The notes below the pieces were generated by a model. That model was not told the origin of the DNA, did no database searches, and was given only the letters and a program-made list of their open reading frames with translations. Positions 10,515 through 20,963 of a DNA stretch of 64,000 nt are shown piece by piece. This stretch comes from Enterobacter oligotrophicus (GTDB lineage Bacteria; Pseudomonadota; Gammaproteobacteria; Enterobacterales; Enterobacteriaceae). The first letter of the stretch is position 1, and every line of letters starts with the position of its first letter. The stretch is taken from assembly GCF_009176645.1 (NCBI RefSeq), contig NZ_AP019007.1, positions 2,294,001 through 2,358,000 of the forward strand. Direction: 5' to 3'. The position numbers and the translations under genes were made by a program.

Positions 10515-11540
10515 TTAATCCCAGCTCAGGATAACTTTTCCGGACTGCCCGGAACGCATCGCGTCGAAGCCCTGCTGGAACTCATCAATAGAGAAATGAT
10601 GAGTAATGATCGGAGACAGATCCAGACCAGACTGGATCAGCGCGGCCATTTTGTACCAGGTTTCGAACATCTCACGGCCATAGATGCCTTTGATGAAGAG
10701 ACCTTTAAAGATGACTTTGTTCCAGTCGATGGACATATCCGACGGTGGAATACCCAGCATCGCGATACGGCCACCGTGATTCATGGTATCGAGCATGGTG
10801 CGGAAAGCCGGTGGTGCGCCAGACATCTCCAGACCGACGTCAAAGCCTTCGGTCATGCCCAGCTCTTCCATCACGTCGGTTAAGCTCTCTTTGGAGACAT
10901 CCACCGCGCGGGTGACGCCCATTTTGCGCGCCAGAGACAGGCGGTATTCGTTCACGTCGGTGATCACGACGTTGCGCGCGCCCACGTGTTTCGCGACTGC
11001 CGCCGCCATAATACCGATTGGGCCTGCGCCAGAGACCAGCACGTCTTCACCCACCAGATCGAAGGAGAGCGCGGTGTGCACCGCGTTGCCGAACGGGTCG
11101 AAGATGGAGGCCAGATCGTCAGAGATATTGTCCGGGATTTTGAACGCGTTGAACGCCGGGATCACCAGATATTCCGCGAAGCAGCCCGGACGGTTTACGC
11201 CCACACCGACGGTATTGCGGCACAGGTGAGTACGTCCACCACGACAGTTACGGCAGTGGCCGCAGGTAATGTGGCCTTCACCGGAGACGCGGTCACCAAT
11301 TTTAAAGCCTTTCACTTCCTGGCCGATCCCGACCACTTCGCCGACATATTCGTGGCCCACAACCATCGGCACAGGGATGGTTTTCTGCGACCACTGGTCC
11401 CAGTTGTAGATGTGAACGTCAGTACCACAGATGGCTGTTTTACGAATTTTGATCAGCAGATCGTTATGACCGACTTCCGGCTCCGGCACGTCGGTCATCC
11501 AAATCCCTTCTTCCGCTTTCAGTTTGGATAACGCTTTCAT
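10515..11540 (-). CDS. tdh: L-threonine 3-dehydrogenase
   Basis: NAD+-dependent zinc enzyme that oxidises L-threonine to 2-amino-3-ketobutyrate, the substrate of the neighbouring kbl product. The 341-residue medium-chain dehydrogenase has catalytic-zinc ligands in [10 protein letters not shown] and GHEYVGEV, a structural zinc cluster CGHCRNC...C near residues 93-107, and the nucleotide motif [10 protein letters not shown]. The ATG at 11540 has a GAGG site 7 bases upstream; the GTG one codon earlier is not used. It follows kbl by 9 bases, forming the kbl-tdh operon. Confidence 0.96.
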   Translation of the reverse strand: MKALSKLKAEEGIWMTDVPEPEVGHNDLLIKIRKTAICGTDVHIYNWDQWSQKTIPVPMVVGHEYVGEVVGIGQEVKGFKIGDRVSGEGHITCGHCRNCRGGRTHLCRNTVGVGVNRPGCFAEYLVIPAFNAFKIPDNISDDLASIFDPFGNAVHTALSFDLVGEDVLVSGAGPIGIMAAAVAKHVGARNVVITDVNEYRLSLARKMGVTRAVDVSKESLTDVMEELGMTEGFDVGLEMSGAPPAFRTMLDTMNHGGRIAMLGIPPSDMSIDWNKVIFKGLFIKGIYGREMFETWYKMAALIQSGLDLSPIITHHFSIDEFQQGFDAMRSGQSGKVILSWD

Positions 11541-11549
11541 CACACGTCC

Positions 11550-12746
11550 TCAGGCAATTACGCCCAGCTGTTTGCCGATGCGGGTAAAGGCTTCCACCGC
11601 ACGTTCAATTTGTTCAGGCGAGTGCGCCGCAGACATCTGGGTGCGGATACGCGCCTGACCTTTTGGCACCACCGGGAAGAAGAATCCGGTGACGTAAATC
11701 CCTTCTTTCTGCAGTTCACGGGCAAAGTTTTGCGCCACCACTGCATCACCCAGCATCACCGGAATAATCGCGTGGTCAGCACCGGCCAGAGTAAAGCCTG
11801 CTGCGCTCATTTTCTCACGGAACAGACGGGCGTTAGACCACAGACGGTCGCGCAGCTCGCTGCCTGCTTCCACCATCTCCAGCACTTTAATGGAGGCGGC
11901 AACAATCGCCGGTGCGAGGGAGTTGGAGAACAGATACGGGCGGGAGCGCTGACGCAGCCACTCAACCACCTCTTTACGCGCGGCGGTATAGCCGCCAGAC
12001 GCGCCGCCGAGCGCTTTGCCCAGCGTACCGGTGATGATGTCCACGCGGCCCATAACGTCACAGTATTCATGCGAACCACGGCCGTTTTCGCCAACGAAAC
12101 CCACCGCGTGAGAGTCATCAACCATTACCAGCGCGTCGTATTTGTCTGCCAGGTCACATACGCCCTTCAGGTTGGCGATCACACCATCCATAGAGAACAC
12201 GCCGTCGGTAGCGATCAGCACGTGGCGAGCACCGGCTTCGCGCGCCTCTTTCAGGCGTGCCTCCAGCTCAACCATGTCGTTGTTGGCGTAGCGGAAACGC
12301 TTCGCTTTGCACAGACGAACGCCGTCGATGATGGAGGCGTGGTTGAGGGCGTCGGAGATAATTGCATCTTCTGCGCCAAGTAGCGTCTCAAACAGACCGC
12401 CGTTAGCGTCGAAGCAGGAGGAGTACAGAATTGCGTCTTCCATCCCAAGGAAGTTCGCCAGCTTTTGCTCAAGCTGTTTGTGGCTGTCCTGCGTCCCGCA
12501 GATAAAGCGCACGGAGGCCATACCGAAGCCGTGGGTGTCCATGCCGTTTTTCGCCGCGGCAATCAGATCAGGGTGATTCGCCAGACCTAAATAGTTGTTC
12601 GCACAAAAGTTGATCACATGGCTGCCGTCGGCAACGGTGATGTCCGCCTGCTGGGCAGACGTGATAATACGCTCTTCTTTGAACAACCCTTCCGCACGTG
12701 CGGTATCGAGGTCGCTGTTTAACTGTTTGTAAAAATCACCACGCAT
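11550..12746 (-). CDS. kbl: Glycine C-acetyltransferase (2-amino-3-ketobutyrate CoA ligase)
   Basis: Pyridoxal-phosphate enzyme that cleaves 2-amino-3-ketobutyrate with CoA into glycine and acetyl-CoA, completing threonine breakdown with Tdh. At 398 residues it matches the alpha-oxoamine synthase family. The PLP lysine lies in [14 protein letters not shown], the cofactor aspartate in [10 protein letters not shown], and the substrate-binding [11 protein letters not shown] segment is near the N-terminus. It is first in the leftward kbl-tdh operon, divergent from hldD with a 215-base control region. Confidence 0.97.
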   Translation of the reverse strand: MRGDFYKQLNSDLDTARAEGLFKEERIITSAQQADITVADGSHVINFCANNYLGLANHPDLIAAAKNGMDTHGFGMASVRFICGTQDSHKQLEQKLANFLGMEDAILYSSCFDANGGLFETLLGAEDAIISDALNHASIIDGVRLCKAKRFRYANNDMVELEARLKEAREAGARHVLIATDGVFSMDGVIANLKGVCDLADKYDALVMVDDSHAVGFVGENGRGSHEYCDVMGRVDIITGTLGKALGGASGGYTAARKEVVEWLRQRSRPYLFSNSLAPAIVAASIKVLEMVEAGSELRDRLWSNARLFREKMSAAGFTLAGADHAIIPVMLGDAVVAQNFARELQKEGIYVTGFFFPVVPKGQARIRTQMSAAHSPEQIERAVEAFTRIGKQLGVIA

Positions 12747-12961
12747 TGCAATTCTCCAGACTCGGCAAATTTCGGCACATATTACCCAAACCTATACTTC
12801 ATGACGAGATGACACATTATCTCTTGTCGTTTTTGCAGCATAAATCACGTGTACCCCTGCTGCATATCGGTGAATGGCTGAAGGGCAGCCATACTAATGA
12901 TATGATAGAAACATTAGCGTCCGGGATTGTCCCCGGACTCCACACTTCAAAGGTTACAGTT

Positions 12962-13894
12962 ATGATCATCGTTACCGGCGGCGCGGGCTTTATCGGCAGC
13001 AATATTGTTAAGGCTCTCAATGACAAAGACATCACCGACATTCTGGTGGTGGACAACCTGAAAGACGGCACCAAGTTCGTCAACCTGGTGGATCTGAACA
13101 TTGCTGACTACATGGATAAAGAAGACTTCCTTATCCAGATTATGGCAGGTGAAGAGTTCGGCGAGATCGAAGCCATCTTCCACGAAGGTGCATGCTCCTC
13201 CACCACCGAGTGGGACGGCAAGTACATGATGGACAACAACTATCAGTACTCCAAAGAGATCCTGCACTACTGCCTGGAGCGTGAAATTCCGTTCCTGTAC
13301 GCCTCTTCTGCGGCAACCTACGGCGGACGCACCTCTGACTTCATCGAATCCCGCGAATATGAGCAGCCGCTGAACGTCTACGGTTACTCCAAATTCCTGT
13401 TCGACGAGTATGTGCGTCAGATCCTGCCAGAAGCGAACTCCCAGATTGTCGGCTTCCGCTACTTCAACGTCTACGGGCCGCGCGAAGGCCACAAAGGCAG
13501 CATGGCGAGCGTAGCGTTCCACCTGAACACCCAGCTGAATAATGGCGAAAGCCCAAAACTGTTTGAAGGCAGCGATGGCTTCAAGCGTGACTTCGTTTAT
13601 GTGGGCGACGTAGCCGCCGTAAACCTGTGGTTCTGGGAAAACGGCGTGTCCGGTATCTTCAACCTGGGCACGGGCCGCGCGGAATCCTTCCAGGCGGTGG
13701 CTGACGCAACGCTGGCGTACCACAAGAAAGGCAGCATCGAGTACATTCCGTTCCCGGATAAACTGAAAGGTCGCTACCAGGCGTTTACCCAGGCGGATCT
13801 GACCAACCTGCGCGCAGCGGGTTACGACAAACCGTTCAAGACCGTTGCCGAAGGCGTAACGGAATACATGGCCTGGCTGAACCGCGACGCGTAA
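12962..13894 (+). CDS. hldD: ADP-L-glycero-D-manno-heptose 6-epimerase
   Basis: Last enzyme of ADP-heptose synthesis, supplying the heptosyltransferases encoded next to it. The 310-residue extended short-chain dehydrogenase has the NADP-binding motif [10 protein letters not shown] at residues 5-14 and the catalytic YGYSK (Tyr-x-x-x-Lys). The ATG at 12962 gives [10 protein letters not shown] as in E. coli; a longer frame from 12698 is an upstream extension without support. It starts the rightward core block, with waaF 2 bases downstream. Confidence 0.97.
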   Translation: MIIVTGGAGFIGSNIVKALNDKDITDILVVDNLKDGTKFVNLVDLNIADYMDKEDFLIQIMAGEEFGEIEAIFHEGACSSTTEWDGKYMMDNNYQYSKEILHYCLEREIPFLYASSAATYGGRTSDFIESREYEQPLNVYGYSKFLFDEYVRQILPEANSQIVGFRYFNVYGPREGHKGSMASVAFHLNTQLNNGESPKLFEGSDGFKRDFVYVGDVAAVNLWFWENGVSGIFNLGTGRAESFQAVADATLAYHKKGSIEYIPFPDKLKGRYQAFTQADLTNLRAAGYDKPFKTVAEGVTEYMAWLNRDA

Positions 13895-13896
13895 GT

Positions 13897-14943
13897 ATGA
13901 AAATTCTGGTGATCGGCCCGTCATGGGTGGGCGACATGATGATGTCGCAAAGTCTCTATCGCACGCTCAAGGCGCGCTATCCCCAGGCGATAATCGACGT
14001 GATGGCACCTGCATGGTGCCGTCCGTTGTTGTCGCGTATGCCGGAAGTCAACGAGGCGATCCCGATGCCGCTCGGCCACGGGGCGCTGGAAATCGGCGAA
14101 CGCCGCAAGCTCGGCCATAGTCTGCGCGAGAAGCGCTACGACCGCGCGTATGTCCTGCCTAACTCCTTTAAATCGGCCTTAGTGCCCTTCTTTGCAGGCG
14201 TGCCGCATCGCACCGGCTGGCGGGGGGAAATGCGTTATGGCCTGCTGAACGACGCGCGCGTGCTGGATAAAGACGCCTGGCCGCTGATGGTCGAGCGTTA
14301 TGTCGCGCTGGCCTACGACAAAGGCGTGATGCGCAGCGCGAAAGACCTGCCGCAGCCGCTGCTGTGGCCGCAGCTACAGGTGCATGAGGGTGAAAAATCC
14401 CAGACCTGTAACGCGTTTGGTATTTCGTCCGAACGCCCAATCATCGGGTTCTGCCCCGGCGCAGAATTCGGCCCGGCAAAGCGCTGGCCGCACTATCACT
14501 ACGCGGAACTGGCGAAACAGCTGATCGACGAAGGCTACCAGGTGGTGCTTTTCGGCTCGGCAAAAGACCACGAGGCTGGCAACGAAATTCTCACCACACT
14601 GAGCAACGAACAGCAGGCCTGGTGTCGCAATCTGGCCGGCGAAACGCAGCTGGAGCAGGCGGTTATTCTGCTTGCCGCCTGTAAAGCCGTGGTCACTAAT
14701 GACTCCGGTTTGATGCACGTCGCCGCCGCGCTGGACCGCCCACTGGTAGCGCTGTATGGCCCAAGCAGCCCGGACTTCACCCCCCCGCTGTCGCATAAAG
14801 CGCGCGTGATCCGCCTGATTAGCGGCTACCACAAAGTGCGTAAAGGCGATGCAGCGGAGGGCTACCACCAAAGCCTGATCGACATTACACCGCAACGCGT
14901 TCTGGAAGAACTCAACGATCTGCTGTTGAAGGAAGAAGGATAA
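13897..14943 (+). CDS. waaF: ADP-heptose:LPS heptosyltransferase II
   Basis: GT9 enzyme that adds the second L-glycero-D-manno-heptose to the inner core. It is 348 residues with the ILVIGPSWVGDMMMSQSLY N-terminus typical of the family and the nucleotide-sugar region VTNDSGLMHVAAALDRP in the C-terminal domain. It begins 2 bases after hldD and ends 3 bases before waaC, so the three are one operon. Cytoplasmic face of the inner membrane. Confidence 0.97.
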   Translation: MKILVIGPSWVGDMMMSQSLYRTLKARYPQAIIDVMAPAWCRPLLSRMPEVNEAIPMPLGHGALEIGERRKLGHSLREKRYDRAYVLPNSFKSALVPFFAGVPHRTGWRGEMRYGLLNDARVLDKDAWPLMVERYVALAYDKGVMRSAKDLPQPLLWPQLQVHEGEKSQTCNAFGISSERPIIGFCPGAEFGPAKRWPHYHYAELAKQLIDEGYQVVLFGSAKDHEAGNEILTTLSNEQQAWCRNLAGETQLEQAVILLAACKAVVTNDSGLMHVAAALDRPLVALYGPSSPDFTPPLSHKARVIRLISGYHKVRKGDAAEGYHQSLIDITPQRVLEELNDLLLKEEG

Positions 14944-14946
14944 CGG

Positions 14947-15933
14947 ATGCGGGTATTGATCGTTAAAACCTCTTCCATGGGTGATGTTCTGCATACGCTG
15001 CCGTCGCTGACGGACGCGATGCAGGCCATTCCCGGCATTCGTTTTGACTGGGTGGTGGAAGAAGGCTTCGCGCAGATCCCCACCTGGCATGCAGCGGTCG
15101 ACCGCGTGATCCCGGTGGCGATCCGCCGCTGGCGTAAAGCGTGGTTCTCCGCCCCCATTAAAGCCGAGCGCAAAGCCTTTCGTGATGCGGTGCAGGCTCA
15201 ACGTTACGATGCCATCATCGATGCGCAAGGGCTGGTAAAAAGCGCGGCGCTGGTGACGCGTCTGGCGCACGGCGTCAAACACGGCATGGACTGGCAAACC
15301 GCCCGCGAACCGCTGGCAAGCCTGTTTTACAACCGCCGCCACCACATCGCTAAGCAGCAGCACGCAGTGGAACGCACCCGCGAGCTGTTTGCAAAAAGCC
15401 TCGGTTATGAAAAGCCTGAGACGCAGGGCGATTACGCCATTTCGCAGCATTTCTTGCACGGTTCGCCGCAGGAAAGCTCGCCTTATCTGATTTTCCTTCA
15501 TGCAACGACCCGTGATGACAAGCACTGGCCGGAAGCACACTGGCGTGAGTTGATCGGCCTGTTGGGCAACGCCGGGCTGCGCATTAAACTGCCGTGGGGC
15601 GCACCGCACGAAGAAGCGCGGGCAAAACGTCTGGCCGAAGGGTTTGATTATGTGGATGTGCTGCCGCGCATGAAACTCGACGGCGTGGCGCAAGCGCTGG
15701 CTGGCGCAACGGCGGTGGTCTCCGTTGATACGGGGCTAAGCCACCTGACAGCGGCGCTGGATCGCCCTAATATTACGCTTTACGGCCCGACCGATCCGGG
15801 CCTTATCGGCGGCTACGGAAAAAATCAATATATCTGCCGCCCGAAACATTCACCGCAGTTGAGCGATCTCAACGCCACTACGGTATTTGCGCAATTAGAG
15901 CCTTTGCTGGCAGCAGAGAGAGCCTATGTCTGA
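14947..15933 (+). CDS. waaC: Lipopolysaccharide heptosyltransferase I
   Basis: GT9 enzyme that adds the first heptose to Kdo2-lipid A. The 328-residue protein begins MRVLIVKTSSMGDVLHTLP, the family signature, and carries the ADP-heptose-binding VVSVDTGLSHLTAALDRPN segment. It is a few residues longer than the 319 of E. coli, at the C-terminus. Its last eight bases overlap waaQ, indicating translational coupling. Confidence 0.97.
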   Translation: MRVLIVKTSSMGDVLHTLPSLTDAMQAIPGIRFDWVVEEGFAQIPTWHAAVDRVIPVAIRRWRKAWFSAPIKAERKAFRDAVQAQRYDAIIDAQGLVKSAALVTRLAHGVKHGMDWQTAREPLASLFYNRRHHIAKQQHAVERTRELFAKSLGYEKPETQGDYAISQHFLHGSPQESSPYLIFLHATTRDDKHWPEAHWRELIGLLGNAGLRIKLPWGAPHEEARAKRLAEGFDYVDVLPRMKLDGVAQALAGATAVVSVDTGLSHLTAALDRPNITLYGPTDPGLIGGYGKNQYICRPKHSPQLSDLNATTVFAQLEPLLAAERAYV

Positions 15934-17029
15934 TTTTTTCTCAGCGGAGCGCCCACCAAAGCGCGTGCTGATTATTAAACTGCGTCACCACGGAGATGTC
16001 CTGCTGACCTCGCCGGTGTTTACCGTGCTGAAAAAGAACTGGCCGAACGTTGAAGTCGACGCGCTGGTCTATGACGACACGCAGGCGATGCTGACCAACC
16101 ACCCGCATATCGACCAGGTGCACACCATTGGTCGCAACTGGCGCAAAAAGGGCTGGTTCGCGCAATTCCGCCTCTACCGTGCGCTGCTGAATACGCTGAA
16201 AGGCCGCCATTACGATGTACTGATTAACCTGACTGAACACTGGCACGGTGCACGCCTGGCGCGTCGCCTGAAACCGCGCGTCTCCGTCGGCTTTAAGCCG
16301 GATAAACGCGGCGGCCTGGCGCGTCGTCGCTGGGTGAAATCGTTCACTACGCTCTACCCGGCGATTCAGGATAACAGCCGCCATATGGTAGAGGTGAACC
16401 TGGACGCCCTGCGCCGGATCGGTATTCACCCGCAGTCCGATGAAGATAAACACACCCTGTTCGTGCCAGGCGATGCGGCAGAAGCCTCTGTCGCGGAGAA
16501 ACTGGCCGGGTTTGGGCTACAGAGTAAATCCTATATTCTGGTGCATCCGACCTCGCGCTGGATGTTTAAAGCCTGGGATATCAACAAGCTGGCGGCAACT
16601 ATTGATAACCTGGCGGCTCGCGGCCTGCCGATTATTCTCTCTGCTGCACCGTCAAAAGAAGAGAAGGCGTACATGGATGAGCTGCGCGCCGCGCTCACCC
16701 AGCCCGTGTTTGATTTAAGCGGGCAGCTGAACCTGAAAGAACTTGGTGCGCTGATGAAACATGCGCGTGTTTACTTTGGCGTGGATTCCATGCCGATGCA
16801 CCTCGCGAGCGCCGTCGGTACGCCGACCGTCGCCATCTTTGGCCCAACGGGAGCCATCAAGTGGGCACCGTGGGGGGTGAACTATCGCGTGATCGTTGCC
16901 GGATTCACCTGCCAGCCTTGCGGTAAAGCGGGCTGCGGCGATAGCGGTGTTTCCGACTGTATCACCGCAATCACACCGCAGCAGGTGCTGAGCGCCATCG
17001 ATACGATGCTCCTGGAAACCTCTGCATGA
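15926..17029 (+). CDS. waaQ: LPS core heptosyltransferase III (WaaQ)
   Basis: GT9 transferase that adds the branch heptose (Hep III) to Hep II. The 367-residue protein has RVLIIKLRHHGDVLLTSPVF after a short N-terminal extension, YFGVDSMPMHLASAVGTP in the C-terminal half, and a cysteine-rich tail (CQPCGKAGCGDSGVSDC) characteristic of WaaQ. It overlaps waaC by 8 bases and the next transferase by an ATGA junction. In E. coli waaQ leads a separate operon; here it continues the hldD-waaF-waaC transcript. Confidence 0.93.
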   Translation: MSDFFSAERPPKRVLIIKLRHHGDVLLTSPVFTVLKKNWPNVEVDALVYDDTQAMLTNHPHIDQVHTIGRNWRKKGWFAQFRLYRALLNTLKGRHYDVLINLTEHWHGARLARRLKPRVSVGFKPDKRGGLARRRWVKSFTTLYPAIQDNSRHMVEVNLDALRRIGIHPQSDEDKHTLFVPGDAAEASVAEKLAGFGLQSKSYILVHPTSRWMFKAWDINKLAATIDNLAARGLPIILSAAPSKEEKAYMDELRAALTQPVFDLSGQLNLKELGALMKHARVYFGVDSMPMHLASAVGTPTVAIFGPTGAIKWAPWGVNYRVIVAGFTCQPCGKAGCGDSGVSDCITAITPQQVLSAIDTMLLETSA

Positions 17030-18135
17030 AGCTGGCGATAGTCCGACAGACCTACAACCCTAACGGCGGCGCGGAGCGTTTCGTCTCCCGCGCGCTGAAC
17101 GTACTGGCGCAGGATACGTCACTGGATGTAACGCTAATTGCCCGCCAGTGGGAAGACGCTTCCGGCTGGAAAACGCTGACGGTGAACCCGCCGTTTCGTA
17201 ACCGCATCGCCCGTGAATCCGGGTTTGCGGTGGAAGCAGCCTCGCATTTCCCGCAGTTCGACATTGTACAAAGCCACGAACGCATTCCGGGTGCGACCAT
17301 CTTCCGCGCAGGCGATGGCGTGCACGCCACCTGGCTTGAGCAGTATGGTCGTATTCTGTCGCCGCTGGCGCGCTGGGCGCAGTCGCTGAGCCGCTATCAT
17401 CGCTATATTTTGCAGGCCGAGGCGCAGATGTTTACCCATCCGCAGTTGCGCAAGGTGATCTGCAATTCGAAGATGGTGCGCGATGATATCGCCCGTCGTT
17501 TTGCCCTGTCGGATGACAAGTTGACGGTGATCTACAACGGTGTGGATACGGCGCAGTTTAGCCCGGATGTACGTGCGCTTTCTCAGCGTGATGTTTTTGG
17601 TATTCCGGCCACGGCTCCGGTGCTGGCGTATGTCGGATCGGGTTTCAGCCGTAAAGGTGTCGCCACCGCGCTACGCGCCATCGTGCCGCATCCTGACGTC
17701 TGGCTGCTGGTGGCCGGGCGCGATAAACATGCGCGTAAGTTCGAAAAACTGGCCCAAACGCTGGGTGTGGCATCACGCGTGCGCTTCCTGGGACCGGTTG
17801 CCAACGTGCGTGAGGTATACGGCACCGCGGATGCACTGATTCTCCCCACGCTTTACGATCCCTTCCCGAACGTCTGCGTGGAAGCGCTGGCCTGCGGTTT
17901 GCCTCTGCTCACCAGCCACGGCTGCGGTGCGGCGGAGTGGATCACCGAAGGTCAAAACGGCTGGGTGTGCGATGCGCTGGATAGCGTGGGCTATCAGCAG
18001 GCCATCGCGCACTGGCTGAAAGGCCGTGAAGAGGGCGTTAATTATTCAGCCGCCGCACGTGCGACGGCCGAGCCCTACACCCTGGACCGAATGGCCAAAG
18101 AGTTGCAGGCGCTTTATCGCGACCTGTTACGCTGA
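17026..18135 (+). CDS. GT4 glycosyltransferase of the LPS core, WabG-like
   Basis: Retaining GT-B glycosyltransferase of 369 residues. The start KLAIVRQTYNPNGGAERFVSRAL resembles my recollection of Klebsiella WabG, which adds galacturonic acid to Hep II, rather than E. coli WaaG. The nucleotide-sugar domain has YNGVDTAQFSP, YVGSGFSRKG and the E-x7-E motif in DPFPNVCVEALACGLP. The start overlaps the waaQ stop (ATGA). The last 22 bases overlap the convergent next gene. The sugar transferred is inferred, not shown. The neighbouring transferase genes support an outer-core role. Confidence 0.85.
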   Translation: MKLAIVRQTYNPNGGAERFVSRALNVLAQDTSLDVTLIARQWEDASGWKTLTVNPPFRNRIARESGFAVEAASHFPQFDIVQSHERIPGATIFRAGDGVHATWLEQYGRILSPLARWAQSLSRYHRYILQAEAQMFTHPQLRKVICNSKMVRDDIARRFALSDDKLTVIYNGVDTAQFSPDVRALSQRDVFGIPATAPVLAYVGSGFSRKGVATALRAIVPHPDVWLLVAGRDKHARKFEKLAQTLGVASRVRFLGPVANVREVYGTADALILPTLYDPFPNVCVEALACGLPLLTSHGCGAAEWITEGQNGWVCDALDSVGYQQAIAHWLKGREEGVNYSAAARATAEPYTLDRMAKELQALYRDLLR

Positions 18136-19217
18136 GCCGCGTCGGAAAAGACCTTCTCCATCGCGTCCAGCATACATTCGCGGGTAAAGTGGGTGCTCAG
18201 GTAGTCATAACCCTGCTGCGCCAGCGTCTCACGAAGGGCGGCATCGTTGTAGAGTTTCACAATCGCATCACGCAGTGCGTTTTCATCGCGCTGCGCGATC
18301 AAAATACCCGTCTGACCGTCAATGATGGCATCACCCGTCCCACCTGCATCGGTGGCAATGGTGGCGATACGTGAAGCTAATGATTGCAGCACCCCCTGCG
18401 GCACGCCTTCCATATCGTGAGACGGGCTGAGCGCAATATCAAACGCCGGGAACCAGCGCTCCGGATCGCTCTGATGTCCCGCCATTACCACGCGCTGCTG
18501 TAAACCCAGCGCCACAATTTCCTGCTCCAGCGTCGCTTTATGCGGGCCTTCACCCACAATTGCCAGCTTGATCTGCGGGTTATCTATCGCCGCCAGGGCG
18601 CGCAGCAATACGCTGTGGCCCTTGTTGGGGCGAAGATGCGACACCACGCCAAGCCAGAAATCTTCCTGCGATAGCCCGCAATGCACACGCGCTTCGTGCT
18701 TGTCGCCTGGGTGGAAACGCTGCGTATCCACACCGCTTGGCACGGAGGTACTCTGGGACATCGGCACACCAATGTTCGCCACCTGATGGCGCAGCGCTTC
18801 GCCGGTGGTCACGATATGCGAGCAAGCCTTACGGAACAGCCAGCGTGTGGTCCAGTTATTACGCGGCACGCCCGACGCATGACGGGTGCGTACCAGTGGA
18901 ACGGGGTCAGAAAGCGTCAGATTCGCCAGTGCCACCAGCCAGGTATCCGCTGAGTTGTGGCTATTGATAACATCAATCGATTGACGGTTATCGCTCAACC
19001 AGTGACGCAGCATTTTCAGATTTTTTAGATTCTTCCGCTTAAGCGGCATCGTGATGACAGTTAATCCCGCGGCACGCGCCAGCGCGTGCAACGGTGCGGT
19101 TTCCGGGCAAAGAATGGTGACCTGATGACCACGCTGAATCATCCCTGATGATTCGTTAATAATGCGCAGAGGCTGCCCGCCTTTGCCACCGTCTGCTTCG
19201 GTGTGAACAATATGCAT
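18114..19217 (-). CDS. GT4 glycosyltransferase of the LPS core (convergent)
   Basis: GT-B transferase of 367 residues starting MHIVHTEADGGKGGQPLRI. An N-terminal GGQ..RI acceptor-side loop, VPSGVDTQRFHPGD and VSHLRPNKGHSVLL in the donor domain, and SHDMEGVPQGVLQSLAS in place of the usual E-x7-E segment are visible. The ATG at 19217 has an AGGA site 5 bases upstream; the longer frame to 19316 is not needed. It runs against the rest of the core cluster and its 3' end overlaps the WabG-like gene by 22 bases. It may be the counterpart of a Klebsiella wab transferase; the specificity cannot be read from sequence. Confidence 0.83.
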   Translation of the reverse strand: MHIVHTEADGGKGGQPLRIINESSGMIQRGHQVTILCPETAPLHALARAAGLTVITMPLKRKNLKNLKMLRHWLSDNRQSIDVINSHNSADTWLVALANLTLSDPVPLVRTRHASGVPRNNWTTRWLFRKACSHIVTTGEALRHQVANIGVPMSQSTSVPSGVDTQRFHPGDKHEARVHCGLSQEDFWLGVVSHLRPNKGHSVLLRALAAIDNPQIKLAIVGEGPHKATLEQEIVALGLQQRVVMAGHQSDPERWFPAFDIALSPSHDMEGVPQGVLQSLASRIATIATDAGGTGDAIIDGQTGILIAQRDENALRDAIVKLYNDAALRETLAQQGYDYLSTHFTRECMLDAMEKVFSDAAQRNRSR

Positions 19218-19447
19218 ACATTTCCTGTCGTTGAACCGGGATATCTGCCCGATTGGCCGATTATATACGTTGCAACCGAGGTAATGCACAAACGGATTAA
19301 TCTTGCTTACAAACATTACCCTTCTGTAGTTATGGCATCTGTGGTAATTTTCTCAGGCTTTTATTCCGTCGAAAACCAGTGGAATTTACGCACAGCATTG
19401 TTAACTAACCGGTATAGACGCCGAAATTCTTAACCAGTACCAAAACT

Positions 19448-20818
19448 ATGACAAATACTCGTAACATCCTGACAGGCCTTTTAGTACTGTCTGTACTGGC
19501 TTTATGTTTTATCTGGCCAATCCCTAATGACCAGCTTCCCTTTCACCGCAATGGACTGATTTACCCGAATATTGTGGTCGCACTCGGTCTTTTTTTTAGC
19601 TCTCCGGCGGCGAAAAAGGCGCTGAACTTAAACAAAATTAAGTTCGTTCTCATTGTGCTGTGGGTATTAACTTTCTTTATCCTGATTAACGGCTTTTTTG
19701 TTGCCCCTGATATAAAAGAAATGGTGTCGACCTGGGATGGTCAGTGGCTACGCCCGGTATTACTTTTCTGTGCAGGTCTGGTGTTATTACCGGCCATTCA
19801 GGATCGCTATCCGTCTATATCCGCCGCCCGCTTCTTTACGTTAATCGTTCTCTTTTTCTGGGGCGTCGTCTGCATCCATTTGCTCGACAGCGCCTGGCTT
19901 TACTGGCGCGACGGCGTGATCCACTGGGGTGAAACGCGGATTGTCTATAACCGCACGCGCATGAGCTTCCAGATCAACATGATTACCGGCTTCCTGCTCG
20001 CTGAACTGTTGGCTCGCGGCCTGCTTCATCAGCGTTTCTTACGCCTGAACACACCGTTCCTCGCGTTTATGCTTCTGTGCAACCTTGTCTGCACGGCCTT
20101 AGTGGATACCCGCTGGGGCACCATCGGTCTTGTCGGCAGCCTCTTCTCTACTTTTATTCTGCTCAGCATGCATAATATGCGCCGCAGCCGCGTGGTGCTG
20201 ACCGGGGGTATCCTGCTGGGGATTATTATCGCGTCTGCGCTGCTGGGATATGCCTCCTGGAAAACCGATCCCCGCTGGCAAAGCCTGGAAGATGATGCGG
20301 TCACGGGCTGGAACGCGCCGTTTAACAGTTTTTGTTACATCAAACCTCACGGTATCGTCCCGCGTAACGACCTGGGTCGTCCGATGAACCACTCCAATGG
20401 CTGTCGCGCCAGTTTCTTCCACCAGGGCTGGAAGCTGGTCGGTGAGCACCCGGCGGGAATGGGGCCGCGTAAAGAAGCCTTCCGCTACGTGCTGCGCCGT
20501 GATACGCAGGATAAACGTATTAACATCCCGCATAGCCACTATGGTCTGATTGAGTTTGGTATTCAGAACGGGATCGCGGGCATTGCAGGCTGGCTAATCC
20601 TGCTGGCGGGTTGCTGGTATATCGGCTGGCGCGAGTTTCGCCATGGCAATACGATGGTGGGCATGTTCCTGCTGTTGTTTACCATCGGTTTCTTCTCCCG
20701 AACCATGGTCGACCACAACCTGAAAGATCACTACCTGGAGCAATACATGCTCCTGACCGGGTTACTTGTTGGAATGTGCGCGTTACGCCCCGCTCAACCT
20801 AAAGAAGCAACCGCCTGA
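19448..20818 (+). CDS. waaL: O-antigen ligase (WaaL family)
   Basis: Polytopic inner-membrane enzyme that transfers O-antigen from undecaprenyl diphosphate to the lipid A-core on the periplasmic face. The 456-residue protein has roughly ten or more hydrophobic segments and one large periplasmic loop (about residues 270-370). The Wzy_C-type region ends with the ligase histidine motif IPHSHYGLIEFGIQNG. Divergent from the preceding leftward transferase with a 230-base gap. WaaL proteins vary strongly in sequence, so the family is clear but the acceptor core type is not. Confidence 0.88.
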   Translation: MTNTRNILTGLLVLSVLALCFIWPIPNDQLPFHRNGLIYPNIVVALGLFFSSPAAKKALNLNKIKFVLIVLWVLTFFILINGFFVAPDIKEMVSTWDGQWLRPVLLFCAGLVLLPAIQDRYPSISAARFFTLIVLFFWGVVCIHLLDSAWLYWRDGVIHWGETRIVYNRTRMSFQINMITGFLLAELLARGLLHQRFLRLNTPFLAFMLLCNLVCTALVDTRWGTIGLVGSLFSTFILLSMHNMRRSRVVLTGGILLGIIIASALLGYASWKTDPRWQSLEDDAVTGWNAPFNSFCYIKPHGIVPRNDLGRPMNHSNGCRASFFHQGWKLVGEHPAGMGPRKEAFRYVLRRDTQDKRINIPHSHYGLIEFGIQNGIAGIAGWLILLAGCWYIGWREFRHGNTMVGMFLLLFTIGFFSRTMVDHNLKDHYLEQYMLLTGLLVGMCALRPAQPKEATA

Positions 20819-20830
20819 TTGCGTAACCAT

Positions 20831-20858
20831 TGCGCCGATGATAATAAGCATCGGCGCA
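20831..20858. terminator. Hairpin after waaL, possible terminator
   Basis: Perfect 10-bp inverted repeat TGCGCCGATG / CATCGGCGCA with an 8-base loop, 12 bases after the waaL stop. The T-run after it is weak, so termination is probable but not certain. Confidence 0.55.
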
Positions 20859-20963
20859 TCGTTATCCGTCAGAACTCTTTTGCCTGTCGGCTGTCGAAAT
20901 GCCATTGCACGTTACTGTAGAGAACGTTGACCACGCCTCACCGCGTTATATTACGGAGTAAGC

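Noticed and set aside
12947..13924. Antisense open frame of 325 codons opposite hldD
   Set aside because: hldD is complete and conserved on the other strand; the antisense frame has no motif.
14374..15693. Long antisense open frame of 439 codons opposite waaF/waaC
   Set aside because: The plus strand encodes recognised heptosyltransferases over the whole stretch; the antisense product has no recognisable domain and is a shadow of GC-rich codons.
20941..20956. Promoter before the WaaH-like gene (TTGACC with TATATT)
   Set aside because: The spacer is only 14 bases, too short for a reliable sigma-70 promoter.
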